The notes beneath the pieces were generated by a model, which did not search any database, was not told the origin of the DNA, and was given only the letters and a program-made list of their open reading frames with translations. Positions 54,987-63,745 of a DNA stretch of 64,000 nucleotides are shown piece after piece. The stretch comes from Maioricimonas rarisocia (GTDB lineage Bacteria; Planctomycetota; Planctomycetia; Planctomycetales; Planctomycetaceae). How positions within the stretch are numbered: position 1 is the stretch's first letter; each line of letters begins with the position of its first letter. The stretch spans positions 6,502,001-6,566,000 of the forward strand of contig NZ_CP036275.1 of assembly GCF_007747795.1 (NCBI RefSeq). The letters run 5' to 3'. The translations under genes were made by a program, and so were the position numbers.

Positions 54987-55550
54987 CAATACCAGCACGA
55001 CGCGCCAGCGAGTGAGCGGGCAGACAGGAATGTCTGCCCCACCTGGTCTCACATCATGGACACTCTCGCGACTGGACGCACACGGCTCGCAGAGCCGTGG
55101 CACCCGGCATTTCCAGAGGGGGTGGCTGGGGTCGAGCCGAAGGCGAGCCCCCAGAACTGTCAGTCAGCACACGGCCCGCAGAGCCGTGGCACCCTGCAGG
55201 TGTGGCCGCAATCGGGTGCCACTGGCGGCTTGTTCCGCCAGTGCGAACGTCGTGCGATTTCACTTGTCGTAGCCGCGTAGGGTGTGTCACGGCAGATCAC
55301 CTCGCAGCTGGCAACTGCAGAGTATCCGCGATCGATCGACACGCCCGTGACGCACCAATCGTGTCACACACCTGATCGACATGTGGATGGTGCGTCGCCT
55401 CCGGCGACGGCACCCTACCTGCACTGCAATACCAGCACGACGCGCCAGCGAGTGACCGGGCAGACAGGAATGTCTGCCCCACCTGGTCTCACATCATGGA
55501 CACTCTCGCGACTGGACGCACACGGCTCGCAGAGCCGTGGCACCCGGCAT
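54987..55550. repeat. Repeat cluster 5: 124-bp direct repeats flanking a GTAGGGTG element
   Basis: A 124-bp segment occurs at 54987-55110 and 55427-55550, 440 bp apart in the same orientation, almost identical (one visible difference, GTGAGCGGG against GTGACCGGG). Each contains CAATACCAGCACGACGCGCC, the hairpin GGCAGACA/TGTCTGCC and the hairpin ACGGCTC-GCA-GAGCCGT. Between them are an alpha hairpin in reverse orientation (about 55125-55153), another GAGCCGTGGCACC block, and a complete 142-bp GTAGGGTG element (55277-55418) that ends 9 bp before the second repeat. The gap from the RND stop to the cyclase gene holds no gene. Confidence 0.8.
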
Positions 55551-55565
55551 CGGGGTCCCCAACCA

Positions 55566-56375
55566 TCACTTGCCGGGAAGCACCGCCCAGATGCGTGTCG
55601 GGCCGCCGGTTCCCCCCTCGATCTTGATCGGTGCGACAATCAGGTAGAAGCCGCGGGCCGGCAGACGATCGAGATGAGCCACATTCTCGAGGCCGTACCG
55701 CTCCGCCGCATTGACGATGTGATGCACCTCGAAGTCGCGCGAGATGCCCCGGTCGATACTCAGGTTGTCCACGCCCAGGCCCCGGATGTTCCGCTTCTCC
55801 ACCAGGTACTCGGCTGCTTCCGGTGAGAAGGATGGAAAGTGCAGCTGCCCGCGGGCGTCGCGGTTCTGGTAGCGGACCGGATTGTTCCAGAAGCGTCCCC
55901 AGCCGGTTCGCAGCAGCACGATCGCCCCGTCCGGTATTCGGCCGTGCTCCTCCTCCCACGCCTGAATGTCCCCGATCCGAAGCATCGCGTCCGGGTTCTG
56001 CTCCGCCTTGACGGTGATATCGAGCAGTACGCCGGGTCCGCAGAGCTGTTCCGCGGTGAGTGCCGCCACATCCGGCTGACCACTTTCAAAGTGATTGGGA
56101 GCATCGATGTGCGTGCCGAGGTGCTCCGGCATGCTGAACTTCCGCGAGTAGACGCCGTCCTTCTCCAGAGTGGCAATCGTCTTCAGCTCGAACGGCTGAT
56201 AGTTGTCGCCTGGCCAGAACGCGTTCTCTTCGTTGAGTGGCCAGGTGAGGTCGACGAAGCGGGCGCTGGCCATGACGGCCGTCAGAGACGCGTCGGCCGA
56301 AGGGACCTGGGCCATCACGATGCCTGCAGGGACGGTCAAGCTGGCTGCAAGCAGCAGCGCGCGCAGCAAGAGCAT
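55566..56375 (-). CDS. Cyclase family protein (kynurenine formamidase-like), exported
   Basis: A 269-residue metal-dependent hydrolase of the cyclase superfamily, which includes bacterial kynurenine formamidase. The signature HLGTHIDAPNHF (about residues 84-95) gives the metal ligands, FVDLTWPLNEENAFWPGD the start of the domain, and VLLRTGWGRFW and LGVDNLSIDRG further conserved parts. A signal peptide (LLLRALLLAASLTVPAGIVMAQ) places it outside the cytoplasm, unlike the tryptophan-pathway enzyme, so its substrate is probably different. GAGGAG lies eight bases before the ATG. Confidence 0.88.
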   Translation of the reverse strand: MLLLRALLLAASLTVPAGIVMAQVPSADASLTAVMASARFVDLTWPLNEENAFWPGDNYQPFELKTIATLEKDGVYSRKFSMPEHLGTHIDAPNHFESGQPDVAALTAEQLCGPGVLLDITVKAEQNPDAMLRIGDIQAWEEEHGRIPDGAIVLLRTGWGRFWNNPVRYQNRDARGQLHFPSFSPEAAEYLVEKRNIRGLGVDNLSIDRGISRDFEVHHIVNAAERYGLENVAHLDRLPARGFYLIVAPIKIEGGTGGPTRIWAVLPGK

Positions 56376-56433
56376 AAATGGCTCTCCTCGATTTCAATTC
56401 GAAACGGGCCCGAAAGAGAGTCGGAGCGTGCCG

Positions 56434-57723
56434 TCAGACCTGCAGTTCGACGACGTCCGGCTCGGCCGACGTCGTGGGAACTTCGCCGCGGCCGATCAGC
56501 GCCGGCGCTGATGCCTGCGAGTGGTCCCGCCCGTCGTACACGCCGAAGCTGTTGAAAAACAACCGCTTGCCGATGCGGTACGCCCAGCTCTTCTCGGGGA
56601 TGGCGTCTTCCGGGTTGTACTGCGACGGGCGAACCTGCATCCCCTTCAGTTCGCTCAGGGCCGTTTGCCGGGCAGTGCCGTCCTCGGCGGAATGCTTCTC
56701 CACCAGGTCCTTCAGCAGATCGGGCCGCTCCAGCACGATACAGCCGCGGGTCGTGTCGCGGGCCAGTTCGCGGAAGTCCTGCAGGAAGGGGGAATTGAAC
56801 TTTGCGTGGAGCGACTTCGACTCGTCGTGGATCGAATCGGTCACGAACTGCACGATCGGGCAGGGCTCGACCCCGCCCCACGGATTGATGTGATGCGTGA
56901 TGCCGGTCGCCGCCGGACAGAGTGCCTCACCCGCCTGATCGTAGTAGGCATCGACGATGATGATCGGTTTCGAGGCCCGCATGTCGACGACGAACTGCCG
57001 CAGCCGGTTCTGGTCTTCGCGGGAGAGGGCCAGTTCGGGCGATGCTTCGGGCCCCATTGGCCGATAGACGTGGAACCACGTGTAGAACACGCCCATCTCG
57101 ACGAGGCGGTCGACCCACTTCTCGTTGACCAGGTCGTCGATGTTCGTCTTGCAGACCGAGGTGCAGACGCCGGTGAACACCTTGTTGTTCAGGCAGTTCT
57201 GGATCCCCTGCATCGTCTTGGAGAGGACGTCCTTGCGACCGCGACGCTCGTCGCTGACGATCTCGCTTCCCTCGACGCTGATCAGCGGCGTCACGTTCCC
57301 CATGCGGCGCAGCTCTTTCGCCACGTCGTCGGTGATGAAGTGACCGTTCGTGAACACCTGGAAATAGCAGTCCGGATGCTGCCGGAAGATCTCCAGAATG
57401 TTCGGATGCATGAACGGCTCACCACCGACGATGCCGAAAAAGCTGTTCCCCATCGACTTGGCTTCGTCGATCAGGCGGTTCATCGCCTCGAGGTCGATCA
57501 CCTGCTGCTTGGCAGAGACGTCGACCCAGCAGCCCTGGCAGCGAAGGTTGCAGCTGTTGATGATCGAGATGTAGAGGAACGGCGGAAACACATCCCCACG
57601 CTTGAGCCGCCGTCGGAACTTCAGCACCGACAGCGAGCCCTTCACTCCCATGTTCCAGCCCAGCTTCCAGAGGGCGCGCTTGTCGGTCTCGACGAGAAAG
57701 CGTTTGGCAAGTCGCAGATACAT
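56434..57723 (-). CDS. Radical SAM protein with SPASM-like C-terminus
   Basis: A 429-residue radical SAM enzyme. The [4Fe-4S] motif is CNLRCQGC (Cys58, Cys62, Cys65). FFGIVGGEPFMHPNI is the SAM-binding GGE block, and FQVFTNGHFITDD and LISVEGSEIVSDERRG follow as expected of the barrel. A C-terminal region with CPAATGITHHINPWGGVEPCPIVQF resembles part of a SPASM/twitch auxiliary-cluster domain. Members modify peptides or small molecules; no precursor peptide gene is seen nearby, so the substrate is open. The next gene upstream on the same strand (ends 57900) is 176 bp away. Confidence 0.88.
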   Translation of the reverse strand: MYLRLAKRFLVETDKRALWKLGWNMGVKGSLSVLKFRRRLKRGDVFPPFLYISIINSCNLRCQGCWVDVSAKQQVIDLEAMNRLIDEAKSMGNSFFGIVGGEPFMHPNILEIFRQHPDCYFQVFTNGHFITDDVAKELRRMGNVTPLISVEGSEIVSDERRGRKDVLSKTMQGIQNCLNNKVFTGVCTSVCKTNIDDLVNEKWVDRLVEMGVFYTWFHVYRPMGPEASPELALSREDQNRLRQFVVDMRASKPIIIVDAYYDQAGEALCPAATGITHHINPWGGVEPCPIVQFVTDSIHDESKSLHAKFNSPFLQDFRELARDTTRGCIVLERPDLLKDLVEKHSAEDGTARQTALSELKGMQVRPSQYNPEDAIPEKSWAYRIGKRLFFNSFGVYDGRDHSQASAPALIGRGEVPTTSAEPDVVELQV

Positions 57724-57899
57724 AGGGGCGGGTCACACTGGTGGAGAACCGGCGCAGGGCGCCGACACTTCAGGTCGCGGCGATCAGGGTGGAACCGTCC
57801 CGGACGGGGCCCGGGACGCAGTTTCCATGTTCCGACATTCTAGTCGGCCTGATGCGGCCGGGCCAACAGTGGCAGCCCGGCCGGCAGAGCGAGCGGCCG

Positions 57900-59969
57900 T
57901 CAGTACCGGGGGATCTCCTCGGTCATCGGCAACTGCTGGCGTCCATTCGACCCGACGTAGTACGCGATGGGACGACCGGCCAACTGGGCCCCGAGCGACT
58001 TGAACATCTGATCCCGGGCGACCTCGTCGGTCAGTTCCTTGCCTCGAATGAACAGGATACGGGGCTTGTACTCGAACGAGTCTTCCCACAGTTTTCGCTT
58101 TTGAGCGCGCCACTCCAGAGCGACCGCTGCCATCGTCCCCTCGACCGACTTGCCGGTCGGTTCGGACCGAAGCGGATTCAGCCCCTGCCGCTGGGTAAAC
58201 GTTCCCGCCGAACCTTCCTTGTACGCCACCTTCAGGACGATCGGCTGGCCGTCTTCGACGACAAAACCGTCCTGCTCGAGCTTGCGAGCGAGCGTTTCCT
58301 TGAGTCCCTCGGCAGTCTGCTCGGGAGTGCCGAACCGAACCTGCTGAGCATCCACTTCAATCGAGACGGCCATCCCCGGTTTGAGCAGTGCCTCCTCGTC
58401 GGCAGCGACGCCGGCGATCGTCGCAATTGCCTCGTTGAAGTCGAACCGCAGTCGTTCGAACTGGGCCCGACCCTCACGACCTTTCACCGTGATGAAGCCG
58501 TCGGCCACCGGCACGCGCCGGCGCGGGTTGTCGAGGTTGTAGTCGTTCTTCGTGGTCTTGAGCATCCACAGCTGGCGACCGCTTCCTGCGTCGACGACAA
58601 GCGTCCCGCCGAGCAGCCAGCCGACATCGCCGGGCAGCCACTCGAGCTGCGGCCCTTCGTATGTCGTACCGGGTATGACATTCTCCAGCCGCGCGGCGAA
58701 GGTGAACTCGTCGAGTGTCTCGCCGTTTGTCACGTCGAGCACCATGACCATGCAGCCTTCCAGCTCGTTCATCAGCACGGCCAGGCGGTCGCCGATGTTG
58801 GAGAACGCGAAATGCTCGATCGACCAGGTCCCCCCGGGCGTGATGTCGCGGGAGGCGACCAGGCGTCCTTCCTGCAGATCGTAGATCAGCAGCACCTTGC
58901 TATCGCGGGTCGCCAGATACCGCCGCCCCGGACTGAGAGCCCAGTGACTCGCGTCCACCTTGATCGGGTCCGACAGCTCGCGAACGAGGTTGCCCGACTC
59001 GATGTCGATGATGCGGATACGATGCACAAACTTCGTCTCACCCTCCGGCTTGCCGAACGAATAGCTGATCAGCTGGCCGGGGCCGCCGAAGTCGACGATC
59101 GAGAGATTGAACTTGGCTTCGTCGCACCGCAGTTCGTTGACCAGCTGGCCCGTTTCGGTCGACCAGACCTGCACGCGTGTCCGCACGTCGTTGTCGAGCA
59201 CATGAAAGGCGACAAGTTTGCCGTCGGGGCTCAGGTAGGCTTTCGTGAACTTCGCCGGCTGTCCCTGGATCCGCCCGACACGCTGTCCCGTAACGAGGTC
59301 CACCACTTCGAGCTGCGAGGCATCGTACGCCTTGATGCCATGGGCAGCGAACTGACTCGGCGTCGACGGGAAGATCATCTTCGAAACGTCACCGTCCACC
59401 TTGACCTTCTTCGTGTAACGCTCGGGCCATTCGATCGCCACGACCGGATCGGGCTGCACGGTCCATTCGATGACCGGCTCAGGTGTCTCCGAAGGTGCAA
59501 CGGCCAGGTTCGAGGGAGCGGACAGATTTGTCGGCTGAGCGGCGGCAGGCTGTGTCACGGCAGGCTGCGCGGCGACGGGCTGGGCAGCCGCCACGTTTTC
59601 TTCTGGCGCGGCAGGATCGGCAGCAACCGGTGCACCATCACCACCAGCGGGAGCACCACCGCCCGCTCCCATCATCCTGACGCCAACGATGACGGCGCCG
59701 ATGACCGCGACCAGGCCGACGATGCTCATGACGATCGTCATGCCGGCACCGGAGCCGCTGTCGCTGCCAGCGGAACTGGACTTCTTTTTGGGCCGGCGGG
59801 CCGTGGGTGGCGGCAAAGTCGCCCGCGGCGCCTCGAAACCGTCGTCGAAGTCGCCTCCGGGGACCGTCACCCGGTTGCCGCAGTCCTTGCAGGCAAAGGA
59901 CCGGCCGGCGCGATCGTCGGGAACCCGATACTGCTTGAAACAGACGTCACACTCGACACGGATCGACAT
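57900..59969 (-). CDS. Zinc-ribbon, transmembrane, beta-propeller fusion protein
   Basis: A 689-residue protein. Residues 1-45 form a zinc ribbon (CDVCFKQY and CKDCGNRVTVPGG). A basic linker leads to one membrane helix (TIVMSIVGLVAVIGAVIVGV, about 77-96), then a Gly/Ala/Pro low-complexity stretch to about 165. From about 185 to 520 the sequence has repeated short strands of WD40/beta-propeller type (for example DGKLVAFHVLD, WSTETGQLVNEL, RRYLATRDSKVLLIYDLQEGRLV). The last ~170 residues are a separate alpha/beta domain. The zinc ribbon is cytoplasmic and the propeller extracytoplasmic in the simplest topology. This layout is familiar in planctomycete genomes; its function is unknown. Confidence 0.8.
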   Translation of the reverse strand: MSIRVECDVCFKQYRVPDDRAGRSFACKDCGNRVTVPGGDFDDGFEAPRATLPPPTARRPKKKSSSAGSDSGSGAGMTIVMSIVGLVAVIGAVIVGVRMMGAGGGAPAGGDGAPVAADPAAPEENVAAAQPVAAQPAVTQPAAAQPTNLSAPSNLAVAPSETPEPVIEWTVQPDPVVAIEWPERYTKKVKVDGDVSKMIFPSTPSQFAAHGIKAYDASQLEVVDLVTGQRVGRIQGQPAKFTKAYLSPDGKLVAFHVLDNDVRTRVQVWSTETGQLVNELRCDEAKFNLSIVDFGGPGQLISYSFGKPEGETKFVHRIRIIDIESGNLVRELSDPIKVDASHWALSPGRRYLATRDSKVLLIYDLQEGRLVASRDITPGGTWSIEHFAFSNIGDRLAVLMNELEGCMVMVLDVTNGETLDEFTFAARLENVIPGTTYEGPQLEWLPGDVGWLLGGTLVVDAGSGRQLWMLKTTKNDYNLDNPRRRVPVADGFITVKGREGRAQFERLRFDFNEAIATIAGVAADEEALLKPGMAVSIEVDAQQVRFGTPEQTAEGLKETLARKLEQDGFVVEDGQPIVLKVAYKEGSAGTFTQRQGLNPLRSEPTGKSVEGTMAAVALEWRAQKRKLWEDSFEYKPRILFIRGKELTDEVARDQMFKSLGAQLAGRPIAYYVGSNGRQQLPMTEEIPRY

Positions 59970-60248
59970 ACCGAATGCTCCTGGAGCGACGCGGAAACTG
60001 GCCCGCTGGAGGCGAAAGATAGCCCGAACGAAAGGGTCGACGGCAGTAAGAAACGATCGGATTGGTTATCGCTGATGGGTTGCGCGAAAATCAGCATACC
60101 ACCGCGTCCCGCCGATTTCGATGCCGGCCCGGACCGTGATGAAATCCGCTCTTCACCCCGCTTCCCGAAGCGGCAGCCTACGCAGCGGGGGAGGGTGGTC
60201 GCTAAAATCGGGTTTCGCGACTCCCCAACCGGGCTGGAAGGAAGAAGA

Positions 60249-61067
60249 ATGGCGGCCCCCCGCGTCTGTGTACTGCGTGCTCCCGGCACGAACTGCGACA
60301 TCGAAACGGCTCACGCATTCGAACTGTGCGGCGGCCAGGCCGAGCGGCTGCACCTGTTCCGCGTGCTCGAGAACCCCGACTGCCTCGCCGACTACCAGAT
60401 CCTCTGCATCCCCGGCGGATTCAGTTACGGCGACGATGTCGGCGCGGGCGTGGTGTTCGGAAGTCAGCTGCGGGGCCACCTCGGGCAGGCGATCGCCGAC
60501 TTCCTGCAGAAAGACACGCTCGTCCTGGGGATCTGCAACGGATTCCAGGTGCTGCTCAAGTCGGGCATCCTCCCGGGGGGGGCCGCACAGTGGCCTCCCA
60601 GCGGAGACGCCCCGAAGGCGACGCTCACCTGGAACGAAAACGGCAAATATACGGCCCTGTGGGTGACGTTGCGGGTCGGTTCCGAGAAGAACGTCTTCCT
60701 CCGCGGGATCGACCGGATCGAGATGCCGATCGCCCACGCCGAAGGTCGCTTCGTCACCGCCTCCGACGAAGTCCTTGCAGAACTGAAGCAGAACGGCCAG
60801 ATCGCCGCCTGCTACGATCGCCTGTTGACCGACGCATCCGCCTCAAGCGATGAGGGCGACGCCCTGCTGCCGTACCCGCTCAACCCGAACGGATCGGCCG
60901 CCAATATCGCTGGCATCGGCGATCCGTCCGGTCGCGTGCTGGGACTGATGCCTCACCCCGAACGCTTCCTGTTCGCCACCCAGCACCCGCAGTGGACCCG
61001 CAGAGGGTTGCGTGGCGACGGCGATGGCCGCAAGCTGTTCCAGAATGCGATCGACTACTTCGCATAG
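60249..61067 (+). CDS. purQ: Phosphoribosylformylglycinamidine synthase, glutaminase subunit
   Basis: PurQ supplies ammonia from glutamine to PurL in step four of purine synthesis. A class I glutamine amidotransferase: the nucleophile is Cys96 in LGICNGFQ, and the His-Glu pair is in LMPHPERFL. RVCVLRAPGTNCD, CIPGGFSYGDD and the GSQLRGHLG segment are typical of PurQ. At 272 residues it is longer than the usual 225-230, with an insertion around residues 190-225. GGAAGG precedes the ATG at 60249 (one of several spaced purine bases). The open frame continues far upstream, but that is antisense to the gene on the other strand. No other purine gene is adjacent. Confidence 0.94.
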   Translation: MAAPRVCVLRAPGTNCDIETAHAFELCGGQAERLHLFRVLENPDCLADYQILCIPGGFSYGDDVGAGVVFGSQLRGHLGQAIADFLQKDTLVLGICNGFQVLLKSGILPGGAAQWPPSGDAPKATLTWNENGKYTALWVTLRVGSEKNVFLRGIDRIEMPIAHAEGRFVTASDEVLAELKQNGQIAACYDRLLTDASASSDEGDALLPYPLNPNGSAANIAGIGDPSGRVLGLMPHPERFLFATQHPQWTRRGLRGDGDGRKLFQNAIDYFA

Positions 61068-61139
61068 TTTGCCGGCCCCGGCGAGAGGACGGGTGCGGGA
61101 CCGGCAGCGATTCCTGTCCCCACCAGACCGGACCAGCCG

Positions 61140-62429
61140 ATGAGTATCTGCCGTGCCCTCCTGCTGACCGCCCTGACGCTCGGCCTGTTCACCTCCGTTA
61201 CCAGTGCCGGGAACTGGCCCGGATGGCGTGGCCCTCGTGGCGACGGCACGAGCAGCGAGCAGAATGTCCCCCTGCGGTGGAACGGGACGACCGGCGACAA
61301 CATCGCGTGGAAGACGCCGATCCCCGGCACCGGCCACGGTTCCCCCATCGTCTGGGACGATTCGGTCTTTCTCGTCTCCTGTCTCGAAGACAGCCTCGAG
61401 CGGGTTCTGCTTCGCCTCGATGCCCGGACCGGCGAGAGTCTCTGGCAGCGGGCCGTCGTCAGGTCGCCGCTGGAAACGAAACACACGCTCAACAGCTACG
61501 CCTCCTGCACGCCGGCGACCGATGGCGAGCTGGTCTATGTCGCCTTTCTCGAAACCGACGGCGATCTGGTCGAGGCCACCAACGTCGGCCGCTCCCGCAA
61601 AGTGAACTCCGGACGGATGGTCGTGGCCGCCTACGACTTCGAAGGCCGGCAGCGGTGGCTCGTTCGTCCCGGCGGCTTCATCAGCGTGCATGGCTTCTGC
61701 AGCAACCCGGTCCTCTACGAAGATCTACTGATCGTTAACGGCGACCACGACGGCGACTCGTACATCGTCGCTCTCAACCGGCAGACGGGCGAGACCGTCT
61801 GGAAGCGTCCCCGCGCCCACAAGACCCGCAGCTACGTCACGCCGATCATCCGTGAGGCCGTCGGTCGCACGCAGATGGTCTTCTCCGGCAGTCACCGGAT
61901 TGCCAGTCTCGATCCGCGGGATGGCTCGCTGCACTGGGAGATCGACGGACCGACCGAACAGTTTGTCGCCTCGATGGTCGACGACGGCGAGCAGTTCTAC
62001 ATGGCGGCCGGCTTCCCCACCCACCACGTCATGGCGATCCGGCCGGACGGGCAGGGGAACGTCACCGACTCGCACGTCGCCTGGCACAGCACCGAATCGA
62101 AGTGCTACGTCCCGTCGCCGGTCGTGGCGGGCGGGTACCTGTTCGTGCCGGACGATCGCGGAACGGCCAGCGTCTACGACACGCAAACCGGCGAGCGGGT
62201 CTGGCGGGACCGGCTGGGCCGGCACTTCAGTGCTTCGCTGGTGACCGCTGAAGGACGCGTTTACTTCACGGCGGACGACGGCATCGTCAAGGTTCTGTCG
62301 GTCGCTGCCGAGCCGAAGCTGCTGGCCGAGAACCGGCTCGGCGAGTACTGCTACGCGTCGCCGGCGATCTCGGATGAACGGATGTACTTCCGCGGCGAGA
62401 AGCACCTGTTCTGTGTCGGGGAGAGGTGA
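61140..62429 (+). CDS. Exported PQQ-like beta-propeller protein
   Basis: A 429-residue protein with a signal peptide (CRALLLTALTLGLFTSVTSA-G) and repeated PQQ-enzyme-like blade motifs, each with a Trp-containing strand: LLRLDARTGESLWQR, AYDFEGRQRWLV, ALNRQTGETVWKR, SLDPRDGSLHWEI and VYDTQTGERVWRD. It opens with NWPGWRGPRGDGTSSE, the usual start of the PQQ-like outer-membrane-assembly/sensor-like proteins of planctomycetes. No catalytic metal or quinone residues can be identified, so an enzyme role is not claimed. It is separated from purQ by 72 bp. Confidence 0.85.
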   Translation: MSICRALLLTALTLGLFTSVTSAGNWPGWRGPRGDGTSSEQNVPLRWNGTTGDNIAWKTPIPGTGHGSPIVWDDSVFLVSCLEDSLERVLLRLDARTGESLWQRAVVRSPLETKHTLNSYASCTPATDGELVYVAFLETDGDLVEATNVGRSRKVNSGRMVVAAYDFEGRQRWLVRPGGFISVHGFCSNPVLYEDLLIVNGDHDGDSYIVALNRQTGETVWKRPRAHKTRSYVTPIIREAVGRTQMVFSGSHRIASLDPRDGSLHWEIDGPTEQFVASMVDDGEQFYMAAGFPTHHVMAIRPDGQGNVTDSHVAWHSTESKCYVPSPVVAGGYLFVPDDRGTASVYDTQTGERVWRDRLGRHFSASLVTAEGRVYFTADDGIVKVLSVAAEPKLLAENRLGEYCYASPAISDERMYFRGEKHLFCVGER

Positions 62430-62439
62430 GTCTTGAGAG

Positions 62440-63436
62440 TAGGCTGGGACTGGTCCCAGCATTGCTTCGATCAAGGGGGAAATGTGTAGAGAGTGTGACG
62501 GCACGCGACTGGCGGCATCGCCAGACGTAATATGCATCGCACATCGATCCTCCCGTGACGCACCTTTCGCTTGTCTCACGTGAACAACGTTCGAATGGTG
62601 CGTCGCCTGGCGGCGACAGCACCCGACATTCTGCCAGCTCGCGTAAGGGGTGGCTGGGGTCGAGCCGAAGCCCTGTAGGGTGTGTCACGGCAAATGACTT
62701 TTCCACGAGCCACCCTCTTCGAAGTGCCGTAAGCCGAAACCTCCGTGACGCACCACACGCTATTGTGCGCGAAGCGACTGCGGACGGTGCGTCGCCTGGC
62801 GGCGACGGCACCCTACATTTTGCCATCTCGCGTAAGGGGTGGCTGGGGTCGAGCCGAAGCCCTGTAGGGTGTGTCACGGCAAGTGACTTTTCCGCGAGCC
62901 ACCCTGTTCGAAGTGCCGCAAGCGGAAACCTCCGTGACGCACCGATCAGAAGTCGTCCACAACCGGCATGCGAATGGTGCGTCGCCTCCGGCGACGGCAC
63001 CCGAGATTCTGCCAGCTCGCGTAAGGGGTGGCTGGAGTCGAGCCGAAGCCCTGTAGGGTGTGTCACGGCAAATGACTTTTCCACGAGCCACCCTATCCGA
63101 AGTGCCGCAAGCGGAAACCTCCGTGACGCACCACACGCTGTTGTGCGCGAAGCGACTGCGGACGGTGCGTCGCCTGCGGCGACAGCACCCTACATTTTGC
63201 CATCTCGCGGGAAGGGTGGCTGGGGTCGAGCCGAAGCCCTGTAGGGTGTGTCACGGCAAGTGACTTTTCCACGAGCCACCCTATCCGAAGTGCCGCAAGC
63301 GGAAACGTCCGTGACGCACCGATCAGAAATCGTCCACAACCGGCATGCGAATGGTGCGTCGCCTGCGGCGACAGCACCCTACATTCTGCCAGCTCGCGTA
63401 AGGGGTGGCTGGGGTCGAGCCGAAGGCGAGCCCCCA
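62440..63436. repeat. Tandem array of GTAGGGTG elements
   Basis: After a gamma hairpin (about 62443-62460) and one diverged copy (about 62485-62630), four copies of the GTAGGGTG element start at 62675, 62864, 63053 and 63241, a step of 188-189 bp. Each is about 142 bp, followed by a 47-bp spacer carrying a truncated alpha sequence (GGCTGGGGTCGAGCCGAAGC). The last spacer (about 63403-63436) contains the complete alpha hairpin in the orientation opposite to that at 13977. Inner parts alternate between two variants (for example ATGCGAATGG against GACTGCGGACGG), so copies 1 and 3, and copies 2 and 4, are more alike. Confidence 0.85.
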
Positions 63437-63539
63437 GTAAATCCGGCTGCTATGGCCTCGACGCTTCAAAACAGCGATCCTCCGCCATTGAGCCTGCGAA
63501 CCACGCCCTTCACTTCGCTCCAGTGCGTGCCACCGGAAC

Positions 63540-63660
63540 AAAAACAAGGCAGACAGGAATGTCTGCCCCACCTGGCCTGCACCAATGGAGCTCGATACCA
63601 GCACGAAGCGCCAGCGAATGCGCAAACGGCTCGCAGAGCCGTGGCACCCTGTTCGGGCCT
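63540..63660. repeat. Short hairpins ahead of the aldose epimerase
   Basis: Contains the GGCAGACA/TGTCTGCC hairpin (63548-63567), the CGATACCAGCACGAAGCGCC block (about 63594-63613) and the GGCTC-GCA-GAGCC hairpin (about 63629-63641). The same three blocks, in the same order, make up the 124-bp repeats at 55 kb, so this is a diverged copy of that unit. Confidence 0.65.
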
Positions 63661-63745
63661 CCTCCTCCCCCCGGTTGCCTGCTGGCCGCCGATTGCCGAA
63701 CATGACCCGCAGCCGTACGACGTCCCCAGATCAGCGAGCCGCATC

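Noticed and set aside
57741-60248. Very long plus-strand open frame (fused in frame to purQ)
   Set aside because: It is antisense to the zinc-ribbon/propeller gene and its translation is Arg/Asp/His/Leu-rich noise without domains; purQ starts at 60249 with its own ribosome site.
62555-63244. 229-codon frame across the tandem array
   Set aside because: Periodic translation caused by the 189-bp step, a multiple of three in most copies; no ribosome site and no sign of a real protein.
62440-63436. CRISPR array
   Set aside because: Repeats are about 142 bp with similar spacers, not 25-40 bp repeats with unique spacers, and no cas genes are present.
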